The notes beneath the pieces were generated by a model. It saw only the letters and a program-made list of their open reading frames with translations. It was not told the DNA's origin and made no database searches. A program made the translations under genes and the position numbers. From Curtobacterium sp. VKM Ac-1393 (GTDB lineage: Bacteria > Actinomycetota > Actinomycetes > Actinomycetales > Microbacteriaceae): a stretch of 64,000 nt of DNA. Each line of letters starts with the position of its first letter. Within the stretch, counting starts at the first letter, position 1. The stretch spans positions 248,001 to 312,000 of the forward strand of contig NZ_JADKRW010000004.1 in the NCBI RefSeq assembly GCF_015350995.1. The letters run 5' to 3'. Shown one piece after another: positions 20,220-28,653 of this stretch.

Positions 20220-21386
20220 TCATGAGCCGGTGTCGGAGGACCCGTTGCCGACCGCCGACCGGAAGGTCGCGCCGGAGCCGGAGAAGCCCGTGATGTACCC
20301 GCTGGCGTTCACGTTGAGGGGCCCCGCCGTGGCCGTGCCGGTCCCACCCGCGCCCGCGATGTCGGCCGTGAAGGTCGCCCGGCCGAACGTCGTGGTCGTC
20401 ACGAGCCAGCCGTTCGTGCTCCAGCTGCCGACGGACACGGTGGGCCGCGTCTCGAGCGTCCACTTCTCGTTCGTGTAGGTGTAGGCGGGGTTCTCGCCGT
20501 AGGCGTAGAAGCTGCACCCGGCAGGACTCGCGTCGGTCGAGGCGATGCAGCCGTCCACCCATGCATCGACGGCCCGCTTCGCCGCCTGCTCGCCGGCATT
20601 GGTCAACGCCGCCGTCATCTGCACGGGCGTCGACGAGCTGCCGCCGAAACCGCCGACCACAGCGCTGCCGCCGGTCGCCTTCGTCCACTTGCCGCCGTCG
20701 TACGCGACCGCGTACGTGCCGGGGAGCGCCCGGAGGCTGACGGTGCCGTCCTTCGCGGTCTTCACCGACGTCCCCGCGACCTGCACTGCGGCGCCGGACG
20801 GACCACGGACGCTGACGTCGACGGTCCCGAGGTCCGGCGCCTGCAGCTCCCACACCGGGAACACACCCCAGTCGGTGCCGTTCTGGTCCAGCGTGAAGGT
20901 CGCCGCGACGTCACGGCCCCCTTGACGCAGGTAGGCGCTGACCGTCGCGGTCTCACCGTCGGTCCTGGTCGCGGCCACCCGGTACCCGGTGACCTTGCCG
21001 CTCGCCTTCGCGTACGCGGCGTCGGTGAGGAGCACGTCGGACTTGGTCCGGTCGATGCCGGCTGCGTCGAGGGCGTCGTCGACCTTGCCAGCCGTCAGGT
21101 CGTCGAGGAAGGCCCGCACCGGCCGGTCGGCCGAGTGGGTGGCCGAGCCGAACAGTGAGCCGGCGATCCCGCCGACCAGCAACAGCGACAGCGCCGCGAT
21201 GCCCGCGATGATCCCGACGACCTGGCCGCGGCGGAGCTTCCGGCGCGGTGCGCGCGGCGCGTACGGCGCGTACGACGTGGTCGACGCACCCGCTGCCGTG
21301 TCCTGCGTCCCGCGGATCGACGACACCGACGGCACGGCTCCCCAACCGTTCTGCTGGCCCGGATCAGGCGTGTGCTGGTCGCTCAT
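20220..21386 (-). CDS. Membrane-anchored extracytoplasmic protein of unknown function
   Basis: The 388-residue product has a disordered N-terminus, a Lys/Arg cluster at about 48-53 and one transmembrane segment (VVGIIAGIAALSLLLVGGIA, about 56-75). About 300 residues should lie outside the cell. An AFLDDLTAGKVDDALDAAG segment after the membrane resembles domains that recur in actinobacterial lipoproteins. The C-terminal half holds two cysteines and many Thr/Ser/Gly strands. I do not recognise a family. It begins the stretch between the str operon and the pilus locus. Confidence 0.75.
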   Translation of the reverse strand: MSDQHTPDPGQQNGWGAVPSVSSIRGTQDTAAGASTTSYAPYAPRAPRRKLRRGQVVGIIAGIAALSLLLVGGIAGSLFGSATHSADRPVRAFLDDLTAGKVDDALDAAGIDRTKSDVLLTDAAYAKASGKVTGYRVAATRTDGETATVSAYLRQGGRDVAATFTLDQNGTDWGVFPVWELQAPDLGTVDVSVRGPSGAAVQVAGTSVKTAKDGTVSLRALPGTYAVAYDGGKWTKATGGSAVVGGFGGSSSTPVQMTAALTNAGEQAAKRAVDAWVDGCIASTDASPAGCSFYAYGENPAYTYTNEKWTLETRPTVSVGSWSTNGWLVTTTTFGRATFTADIAGAGGTGTATAGPLNVNASGYITGFSGSGATFRSAVGNGSSDTGS

Positions 21387-21422
21387 CGTTCCCCCGTCGT
21401 GTGTCCGTCGTGCCCAGGCAGA

Positions 21423-21908
21423 CTACCGCCCGGCCGTGTCGTCCCTGGCGATGGTCGGCTGGTGATGCTGCCCCGCCTCCGAGCTCCGGTCCGCCGCCCG
21501 CGACTGGTGCCGTGCCGTCGAGATCCCCCCGATCACGCACAGGAGTGCCACGACGACCGACCCGACCACGAACGGCCCGAGCGCGTAGCCCGCGGGGAAG
21601 ACGAGGAGTTCGGTCAGGTCGCCGCGGATCATCGCGTACCCGACCGCCCCGACTCCGAGCATCACCAGGTAGGCCGTCGCAGCCGCCACCAGGCCGGTGA
21701 CGCCGGGGTTGCCCTCGCGGGCACCGACCGCGGTCGCGAGGAACACCACCACCGCGGCCCCGATCACCATGGCCGGCCCGAGGTACGGGGTCGCGTCGGG
21801 TTGCGAGATCGCTTCGACGTCGGCGAGGAGCGCTTCGAACCCCGCGACGGCGACGACGAGCGCGATGAAGAGGACCGACGTCATCGTCGCGATCAACCAC
21901 CGGGACAT
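21423..21908 (-). CDS. Small four-helix membrane protein of unknown function
   Basis: The 161-residue product opens MSRWLIATMTSVLF and shows four hydrophobic segments (about 7-25, 44-63, 71-92 and 105-127), then a polar His/Arg/Ser-rich tail in the cytoplasm. No motif points to a function. It lies 36 bases upstream of the previous gene on the same strand and may share its transcript. Confidence 0.7.
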   Translation of the reverse strand: MSRWLIATMTSVLFIALVVAVAGFEALLADVEAISQPDATPYLGPAMVIGAAVVVFLATAVGAREGNPGVTGLVAAATAYLVMLGVGAVGYAMIRGDLTELLVFPAGYALGPFVVGSVVVALLCVIGGISTARHQSRAADRSSEAGQHHQPTIARDDTAGR

Positions 21909-21935
21909 GGGGTGATCGTATCGCCGACCGGCCGG

Positions 21936-22508
21936 TCAGCGGGAGGCGTCGGTCCGCTCGGCGTGCCCGGCACCGTCGGCGCGCTCCTGGGCTGCGGCGA
22001 CCAGGGCGAGTGCGATCGTCGCGGTGATGATCGGGACCGTCTCGGTCATCGGGGCCACCTGCGTCGTGCCGGTGGTGGGTGCAGCCTGCGTCGTGCGCGC
22101 CTGCGCTCCGACCGGGAGGCCCGTGGTCGCGCCCGCCTCGGCGGTCGCTTCCGGCTCGTGGTCACGCAGGGCGGGGCCGATGATCGGCAGGACCCCGGTG
22201 GTGGCGGCCGGCTCGGCGTGCGGCACGGTCGCCTCGGAGGCCGTCGGCTCGCCCCGCCTCGCCGCACGACGGGCACGACCCATCTTGACCAGGACGACGA
22301 CGGCGACGATCGCCCAGATGCCGTTCACGATCGTCGACGGCACGGCGTGGTGCGCCGCCACGTTCACGGCGACGGCCAACCCGCCGACCAGGTTGAAGAG
22401 CTGGTAGACCGGCCCGTTCGGGAGCTTCCCCGTGGAGAAGAGTATGTAACCTGCCAGCACGGTTACCGCACCGAACCAACCGAGGAATTCCACGATTCCG
22501 ACCAACAC
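21936..22508 (-). CDS. CBU_0592-like membrane protein
   Basis: The first 75 residues hold three hydrophobic segments with GWFGAVTVLAGYILFSTGKL and YQLFNLVGGLAVAVN, resembling the CBU_0592 family of small membrane proteins of unknown role. A Pro/Thr/Ala/Glu-rich segment follows, and a short hydrophobic stretch near the end (VPIITATIALALVAAA). The start I propose is GTG at 22508; no in-frame ATG fits the conserved start. A TTG at 22505 is an alternative. Confidence 0.65.
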   Translation of the reverse strand: MLVGIVEFLGWFGAVTVLAGYILFSTGKLPNGPVYQLFNLVGGLAVAVNVAAHHAVPSTIVNGIWAIVAVVVLVKMGRARRAARRGEPTASEATVPHAEPAATTGVLPIIGPALRDHEPEATAEAGATTGLPVGAQARTTQAAPTTGTTQVAPMTETVPIITATIALALVAAAQERADGAGHAERTDASR

Positions 22509-22669
22509 GCGCGACTCCGGGCACGACGAGGAACGGCCGATTCGAGCCGACCGTTCGAGAGGGGATGAGCAGCCGCGAGCACGGCGTCGAGAGCATCGTA
22601 CGCACACCGACGGGTGTCGCGGAAGAGGGGTCGGCGTGGCGCGTCCCACCCCAGTCGGAGGGGGTCGGT

Positions 22670-23344
22670 TCAGCCCTTCGCGGAGGTGCTCTCGTCCGCC
22701 GTCAGGACGTACACGTAGCCGCCGAAGGTCCACGTCGTCGAGGCGTTTGCATCCTGATCGGTGGAGTCCTGCGTGGCGGACGACGACACGGTGCTGACGA
22801 GGAAGAGCCGGGCTCCGTCCTGGAGCCCACCGACGAAGGCGAGCGCCTGGTCGAAGGACCCGTCCACCGACACCGACACGGGGATCGCTGAGAAGTTCTT
22901 CCCCGAGATCGCCGGATCGGTGGCCGGAGTGGTCGCGTCGGCGGCGGGCTCGGCCGTCGCGCTCGCGGCTGGCGTGGCGCTCGCTCCGGATGCCGGCGAA
23001 GCGTAGGCCACCGCGTCGGACGTCGTGATCGCGGAGACCTTGACCCCGGCACCTGCGGCGATCCGGTCGACCGCACCGTAGAACGACGACATGCTGGCGC
23101 TCGACGGGACCGAGGCGGTGAGCTTCGCGAGCTCGGCCTTGAGCTCCGGCAAGGACCTCGAGCGGTCTCGCAGCCGAGCGAGCTCCGCGGCCGTGGTGCG
23201 GTTCGTCGCGTCGACGGAGGTCTGCTGGGTGTGATCAGCAGCGGCCTGTGCGAGATGGGGCTGCACACCGAGGAAGAACCCGGCGAGCGCCACCACGACC
23301 ATCGCCACGACGGCGACGAGCATGTTGAGTCTGGTGCGCGTCAT
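22670..23344 (-). CDS. pilO: Type IV pilus assembly protein PilO-like
   Basis: PilO pairs with PilN in the membrane and links the pilus motor to the envelope complex. The 224-residue product has one N-terminal transmembrane helix (about 7-25), a coiled segment with LRDRSRSLPELKAELAKL, and a ferredoxin-like periplasmic-type domain. An Ala/Ser/Pro insert lies around residues 125-150. I chose ATG 23344, just after the pilN stop; a GTG at 23353 would overlap pilN. Position and topology, more than sequence, support the call. It is the last gene of the pilus operon. Confidence 0.8.
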   Translation of the reverse strand: MTRTRLNMLVAVVAMVVVALAGFFLGVQPHLAQAAADHTQQTSVDATNRTTAAELARLRDRSRSLPELKAELAKLTASVPSSASMSSFYGAVDRIAAGAGVKVSAITTSDAVAYASPASGASATPAASATAEPAADATTPATDPAISGKNFSAIPVSVSVDGSFDQALAFVGGLQDGARLFLVSTVSSSATQDSTDQDANASTTWTFGGYVYVLTADESTSAKG

Positions 23345-23345
23345 C

Positions 23346-24131
23346 TCATTCACCCTTGTCCAGGTACTTGCCGTCGAAGGCCGCCCCGTCGACATGGATC
23401 GTCATGTTGACCGTGTAGGCGCCCGTCGTCGGGTCGAGGGTGACGGCGTTGGCCGTTGCGTCGACGAAACCGGTCAGCCCCTTGACCGCGTCGAGCCACT
23501 GCGGAACGGACGGGAGCGTCGAGCTCTGGGCATCGATGGTCAGGGTCGCCACACGCTCCCCCTGCAGCGGTGTGTCGGCCTGGGTGTAGGCCTCGAGCGG
23601 CGTCGACGAGTCGATCGCCACCCCGGTGATCTCGACTCCGGCGGGCAGGGACGACTTCAACGACCCGAGGTAGGACTTCCACGCGATCTCGGTCGACCCG
23701 CCGACGGACTGGGCTGCTTCGCGCAGGGCGGTACCGGACTCCGTGTCGCGGACGTCCTTGTACTGCGCCTGCTGACGCAGGAGGGAGAGCGTCTGGTTCT
23801 GCGCGTCGGAGAGGTCGTCGTGCGCTTGACCGGCCAGCAGACTGGCGCCACCGGTACCGATGCAGGCGACCACGCCCACCAGGACCACCCCGGCCCACAT
23901 CCGCCGGACCACGCTTCGGCTCCGACGTTCGGCGAGGACCTCGGTCGGCAGGAGGTCGGCGCTGGGACGTGCGCCGACGAAGACGTCGTTCCCGCTGCCT
24001 CGGCCCTGACGCTTGGCTCGCACGGCACTGTCGGCGGCTACTCGCGCCGCGGTCGTGTCCTGCACGGCGGTCCGCCGACGCAGGCGACCGGTCGTCGCGC
24101 CGAAGGGTCCGGGCTTCGTCGTCTGGCTCAT
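23346..24131 (-). CDS. pilN: Type IV pilus assembly protein PilN-like
   Basis: PilN inserts a short N-terminal motif into the groove of PilM and dimerises with PilO. In this 261-residue product the motif appears as ADLLPTEVLAERR (about 58-70), after a basic tail longer than usual. One transmembrane helix (about 80-100), a coiled region and a mixed alpha/beta domain follow. The ATG overlaps the pilM stop (ATGA). Confidence 0.85.
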   Translation of the reverse strand: MSQTTKPGPFGATTGRLRRRTAVQDTTAARVAADSAVRAKRQGRGSGNDVFVGARPSADLLPTEVLAERRSRSVVRRMWAGVVLVGVVACIGTGGASLLAGQAHDDLSDAQNQTLSLLRQQAQYKDVRDTESGTALREAAQSVGGSTEIAWKSYLGSLKSSLPAGVEITGVAIDSSTPLEAYTQADTPLQGERVATLTIDAQSSTLPSVPQWLDAVKGLTGFVDATANAVTLDPTTGAYTVNMTIHVDGAAFDGKYLDKGE

Positions 24132-25180
24132 GCGGCCTTGCCTCCGGTCGCGAGGCCCCAGGCGACCGCGATCGATGCGCCGTGAACCTGCAGGTCCTCG
24201 GCGCGGATCGACTTCGCGAGCGAGGCGTTGGCGAAGGGTGCACCGAACCGGACGGGGGTGCGTGTGTACTCCGACAGGGCGGACGAGAAGCCGGGCAGGG
24301 CGGCGCCAGCACCGCCGAGCAGGATCGTGCCGACGGGCTCTGCGGGATGCGTGTTGGCGAAGTAGTTCACGGTGTTGCGGAGACTCGCCAACAGTTCGCC
24401 GACGGTCTCTCGGACCGCGGCGACGGCGAGCGCATCGTCACTCGTCTTCGCGGTGAGCGGGTCCATGCCGAGGTGTCGTTTGACGGCCTCGGCGGACCCC
24501 TCGCTGATCGACAGCCGCCCGGCGAGCATCCGCGTGATGTCGTCACCACCCGTCGGGATGATGCGCACGAACTTCGGGACGCCGTCGGTGACGACGACGA
24601 CAGTGGTGGTGTTCCCGCCGCACTCGACGATCGCAGCGGTGCCACGCTGATGCGCTGGTGCGAGCACGCGGGCCAAGGCGAACGGGATGAGGTCGACGCC
24701 GACCGGGTTGAGACCGGCGTTCTGCACGGCGCGCACGTTGGCGAGCACGGCGTCCTTCACGGCAGCGATGAGCAGGCCGGTGACGGTCGGACCGTTCTCA
24801 CCGAAGCCCTCGCCGGTCGGGTAGAAGTCGAGGATGGCGTCGCCGACCGGCACCGGGAGCATGTCCTGCACCTGGAACGGCAGCGACTCCCGGATCTGCG
24901 CGATCGGTGCGCGCGGGACGGTCAGGTCGCGCGACAGCACGCGCTGGTTGCCCATGCCGAGCACGACGTCCTTGGACCGGAAGCGTCCGATCGACCACAG
25001 CTGGCGCAGTGCACCTGCGACGGTGTTCGGTTCGACGACCTCGCCCTGCCGCGTCGCGCCCTCGGGCACGGGGACCTCGGCGAATCGGACGATGGTCGGC
25101 TTCGAGCGGTCGGCGTCCTGCACCTCGACGGCGCGGATCGCCGCGGCGCCGATGTCGACACCCACGATGCTCTTCGGCAT
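24128..25180 (-). CDS. pilM: Type IV pilus assembly ATPase-fold protein PilM
   Basis: PilM is an actin-like cytoplasmic protein that binds PilN. The 350-residue product opens MPKSIVGVDIGAAAIRAVEV, the phosphate-1 loop of the fold. It has IVECGGNTTTVVVV as phosphate-2 and TILLGGAGAALPGF as the adenosine loop. ATG at 25180 follows a GGAAGG ribosome site. Overlap with pilN indicates coupled translation. Confidence 0.93.
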   Translation of the reverse strand: MPKSIVGVDIGAAAIRAVEVQDADRSKPTIVRFAEVPVPEGATRQGEVVEPNTVAGALRQLWSIGRFRSKDVVLGMGNQRVLSRDLTVPRAPIAQIRESLPFQVQDMLPVPVGDAILDFYPTGEGFGENGPTVTGLLIAAVKDAVLANVRAVQNAGLNPVGVDLIPFALARVLAPAHQRGTAAIVECGGNTTTVVVVTDGVPKFVRIIPTGGDDITRMLAGRLSISEGSAEAVKRHLGMDPLTAKTSDDALAVAAVRETVGELLASLRNTVNYFANTHPAEPVGTILLGGAGAALPGFSSALSEYTRTPVRFGAPFANASLAKSIRAEDLQVHGASIAVAWGLATGGKAA

Positions 25181-25242
25181 TGCTGGTCCTTCCGTGACCG
25201 TCTTCGGGTCGGTCTGGCGAGTCGGTGCGCGCTCGGGGTGTG

Positions 25243-26100
25243 TCAGGCGAGTCCGAGCACGCCCAGGTAGAGGTTCCACGCCGGCACCCCGACGGCGATG
25301 CCGAGCCAGGCACCCGCGAGCATCCACGGCCCGAACGGGATCCCGCTCCGTCGACCGGCCCGGCCGAGGACCAGGAGGACGATTGCGAAGGTACCGCCGA
25401 GCAGGAATGCACCGAAAGAACCCACTGCGAGGGGTCCCCATCCGAGGTACGCCAGCACGAACCCGAGGACGACGGCGAGTTTGACGTCGCCGAGCCCCAT
25501 CCCGCCGGGTACGGCGAGCGCGAGCGCGAGGTAGACGACCCCGAGGACGACGAGTCCGACGAGTCCGCGGAGCGCAGCACCCCAGTCGCCGGAGACGGCC
25601 GAAGCCGCGAGCAGCAGGCCCGGGAGCACAATGTACGCCGGCAGCACGATGCGGTTGGGCAGCGTGTGCGTGTCGAGGTCGATGAGGGTGAGCGAGACGC
25701 TGATCGCCATCAAGTACAGGAGCGCGACGAGCAGCAACACCCCGTGGATGACGGCCCGGCCGCCGTCGAGGTCCGCCCACGGCGACCACGGTGCGAGCAC
25801 CGAGCACATCGCCACCGAGACGAACAGGAGGCCCGTGGCGGCTTCGACGAGCGGGTAACGAGCGGAGATGGGCGCGCTGCAGTCGCGGCACCGCGCGCGC
25901 AGGACCAGCCACGAGACCACCGGGACGTTGTCGCGGCGACGGATCTCGTGCCCGCAGCCCGGACACGCGCTGGCGGGGGCGACGACCGACATGCCAGCGG
26001 GTACGCGGTGGACGACGACGTTGAGGAACGAGCCGATCGCCAGGCCGAGCAGGCCCACGAGGACGGTGACGAACGGCACGACGGACGAGAGATCGGTCAT
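25243..26100 (-). CDS. pilD: Prepilin peptidase PilD
   Basis: PilD cleaves the leader of prepilins at the membrane and may methylate the new N-terminus. The 285-residue product has seven to eight hydrophobic segments, the two CxxC pairs of the bifunctional form (CPGC near 47 and CRDC near 71), and both catalytic aspartates, in LIDLDTHTLPNR and in the GMGLGDVKLA signature. It lies one base after the PilX-like gene, within the minor-pilin operon. Confidence 0.95.
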   Translation of the reverse strand: MTDLSSVVPFVTVLVGLLGLAIGSFLNVVVHRVPAGMSVVAPASACPGCGHEIRRRDNVPVVSWLVLRARCRDCSAPISARYPLVEAATGLLFVSVAMCSVLAPWSPWADLDGGRAVIHGVLLLVALLYLMAISVSLTLIDLDTHTLPNRIVLPAYIVLPGLLLAASAVSGDWGAALRGLVGLVVLGVVYLALALAVPGGMGLGDVKLAVVLGFVLAYLGWGPLAVGSFGAFLLGGTFAIVLLVLGRAGRRSGIPFGPWMLAGAWLGIAVGVPAWNLYLGVLGLA

Positions 26101-26101
26101 G

Positions 26102-27994
26102 TCACTTCCCCGTGGGGCTGCCGTCGTACCGGAACGCGGTCGCAGATTCGGTCTCCGTCGTCACGCCGTACGTGGTCGAGGCCGGTTGCAGGAACTTCGG
26201 GGGCGCCGACGTCTTGAGCCGGGTGTCGTAGGAGTAGGCCTTCGCGTACCCCGTGGACCAGCTGCTGTTCCCCGAGTACGTCGTGCGCACCGAGCCACGG
26301 AACTGCTGTGCGATGGACCCGTAGATGGTGAGGGTGCCGAGGTTCGCACCGAACGCGCTGTTCTGGACGTTGAACGTGCCGAGGTTGCTCGCGATCGCGG
26401 CATCGATCTCGATGTTCGCGGTCGCCGCGAGGTTCGTGGACGATCCGTTCGACGTCGAGCAGGCGCTGCTGGTTCCGGACGAACACGAGATCGGGTTGGA
26501 GATCGAGACCGCCCGCTGCCCCACGAGTCCGAGCATGTCGTCCGAGCTCCGGCCGTTCTGGTAGACGATGCTGCCGGTCACGTACACGAAGTTCTCCGCC
26601 GCGAGTGTCATCTGCCCGCCGAACGAACCGGACACGAAGACGTCGCCGTTGCGACACCCGTAGTACCCGGAGTCCCCGAGGCTCCCGGTGAACTCGTTGT
26701 TCTTCGGGTACCCGAGTCCGTTGCCGTAGTCGGAGACCGTCGACGCGCTGCTGCCGCTCCCACTCTTGACGTTCTGCTGGCAGTAGACCGGCGAGCCCGA
26801 CGCGACGGTTCCGTTGACGGTCCCGCTCGGTGTCGTGTTCGCCGGCCAGGAGTTTGGGTCGCTGGTCACGCTCGGCACCGTCTGCACGTACACCAGGTTC
26901 GCGGGCAGGGTCGGGATGACCGCGCCGGAGCCGCCGAGCGCCGAGACCGAACCGCACAGCGCGTCGTTCGTGCTACCGCCGGTGATCAGTCCGCTGGTGG
27001 TGCCGGTGAGCTGCGTATTCTTCGTCCACGGCGAGACCACGCGCATTTTACCACCGGCCAGGAACGTGATCGAGGTCGGGCCGGTGTACACGCAGCCGGG
27101 CTTGGCGACCTTGTCAGGCAGGTCCGTCCGGGCCTCCTGCTTCATGTTCGCGTTCGTGCTCGGCATCGGCAAGGTGCCCGCATTGCTGATCGTCCCGATG
27201 TCGAACTTGGTCGCGGCGCGACAGGACGAGCTGATCGCGGTGTCCCGACTCGTGTAGAAGAAGTCGGCGGGCCCGGTGTCCTTGACCGTCGACTTGAACG
27301 TGGCGCCGCAGGCGGTGATCACGTCGTTCGTCCGGACCGGCCCGTCGAGCGTGTCCCCCGCAGCGAACTGGACCGGGTTGCAGCTCGTGACCGCGTCCCA
27401 GGTGAGGTCGTTGCGGTGTGCCGAGACGCACCGGGTCGATCCGCCGGTGACCGTCTCACCGGTCAGGCTCGGGTCCTGCGACTCGTAGTTCGTGAAGTAC
27501 AGGTAGTTGACGAACCCGTCGCCCCGCAGGTCGACGACGAGCGTACGGGTCGCCTTGTCCGCCTTGCCGGTGACCCGCAGCCGGACCTTCCCGGTGGTCG
27601 CGAAGTCGGAGTTGTCGACCTCGTACCGGTAGAACTGGTCAGTGCTGCCGACCACGGGCGCCCACGGTCCGCCCACCGTCGTGCCGAACGCCTTGTTCAG
27701 GGGATCGGCGGTGAGCGCGCTGGTGGTCGAGAACGCGCTCCGGACCCCGTACTTCACGTAGGAGTTGTCGGCGGCGAGACGCCCCTGGTAGTCGGACAGA
27801 CCGGCGTACGCCGCCGCCATCGCCTTGTTGTAGTCGTCGTCGTTCGCTGCCTTCGTGGCTCCGCTGGTCGCGGTGGCGACCACCAGGGAGAGCACGATCA
27901 TGAGCACCGCACCGAGCCCGATGACCGCGGCCAAGGCCACGCCACGCTCGTCGTCGCGCTCCCGCAGGGCACGGATCATCCGGATCAGCATCAT
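26102..27994 (-). CDS. Large PilX-like pilus component, tip adhesin candidate
   Basis: The 630-residue product opens with a short basic tail, ERGVALAAVIGLGAVLMIVL (about 16-35), the shortened pilin-like helix of PilX_N proteins, and the YNKAMAAAYAGLSDYQ helix. About 550 residues of Ser/Thr/Gly/Asn-rich sequence with many cysteines follow, a build typical of surface adhesins. It overlaps the PilW-like gene (ATGA) and is directly followed by pilD. I infer that it caps the minor pilins like a PilX-PilY pair; no binding motif can be named. Confidence 0.7.
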   Translation of the reverse strand: MMLIRMIRALRERDDERGVALAAVIGLGAVLMIVLSLVVATATSGATKAANDDDYNKAMAAAYAGLSDYQGRLAADNSYVKYGVRSAFSTTSALTADPLNKAFGTTVGGPWAPVVGSTDQFYRYEVDNSDFATTGKVRLRVTGKADKATRTLVVDLRGDGFVNYLYFTNYESQDPSLTGETVTGGSTRCVSAHRNDLTWDAVTSCNPVQFAAGDTLDGPVRTNDVITACGATFKSTVKDTGPADFFYTSRDTAISSSCRAATKFDIGTISNAGTLPMPSTNANMKQEARTDLPDKVAKPGCVYTGPTSITFLAGGKMRVVSPWTKNTQLTGTTSGLITGGSTNDALCGSVSALGGSGAVIPTLPANLVYVQTVPSVTSDPNSWPANTTPSGTVNGTVASGSPVYCQQNVKSGSGSSASTVSDYGNGLGYPKNNEFTGSLGDSGYYGCRNGDVFVSGSFGGQMTLAAENFVYVTGSIVYQNGRSSDDMLGLVGQRAVSISNPISCSSGTSSACSTSNGSSTNLAATANIEIDAAIASNLGTFNVQNSAFGANLGTLTIYGSIAQQFRGSVRTTYSGNSSWSTGYAKAYSYDTRLKTSAPPKFLQPASTTYGVTTETESATAFRYDGSPTGK

Positions 27995-28653
27995 GACTCC
28001 GTCGCTGCGCCGTAGTCGAGGTTGCGCAGGTTGATGGTGGCTTGGAACGTCGTGTCGTTCGTGGACGTCCCCGACGTGGGTCCGACCCGGAGCGTGACCG
28101 TGACCGAACGGATCGCGTCGAAGGTGGTCGAGGTTGGTGTGAACACCCCGCCGGCGGCGTTGACGTAACTGAACAGGGTGCTGTTGCTGCCGTCCGTGCG
28201 CACGACGTCCGCGAGCACGACCGTCTTCGTCGCCCCGGTGAACGTGCAGTACCCCGTCAGCGGGCAGTCTCCCCGCTGGAGTTGCATGCGCAGCTTGGTG
28301 CCCTGCACGTCGACCGTGACCCGGGTGAGGCCGGCACGCGCGCTGGTCAGGTCGACTCCCGAGTAGAACACCATGCTCGTCGGCGTTGCGCTCTCGAACG
28401 CGGCCTTGTTCGTCGTCTTCGTCAGCTGCACGCGAGAGGCTTCGCGGAGGTACCGGCTCACCTGCGTCATGGAGGTCGTGCCCTGTCGGGTGCTCTCGTT
28501 CACGGACGAGACGGTGCGCTGCGCCTTGAGCATCGACACGAAGAAGCTACCGACCAGGGTGAGCAGCAGTGACGTGATGAGCATCGCGACGAGGAGTTCG
28601 ACGAGGGTGATGCCCCGCTGGTCACGGCGAAGTCGTCGGACGAGGGCGCGCAT
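27991..28653 (-). CDS. PilW-like minor prepilin
   Basis: The 220-residue product carries a class III signal: a basic leader ending QRG, then ITLVELLVAMLITSLLLTLV, with cleavage after Gly14 and Glu at +5. A coil (NESTRQGTTSMTQVSRYLRE) and a beta-rich domain with two cysteines (CPLTGYC) follow, as in PilW/PilJ proteins. ATG at 28653 overlaps the stop of the preceding prepilin (TGATG). Confidence 0.85.
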   Translation of the reverse strand: MRALVRRLRRDQRGITLVELLVAMLITSLLLTLVGSFFVSMLKAQRTVSSVNESTRQGTTSMTQVSRYLREASRVQLTKTTNKAAFESATPTSMVFYSGVDLTSARAGLTRVTVDVQGTKLRMQLQRGDCPLTGYCTFTGATKTVVLADVVRTDGSNSTLFSYVNAAGGVFTPTSTTFDAIRSVTVTLRVGPTSGTSTNDTTFQATINLRNLDYGAATES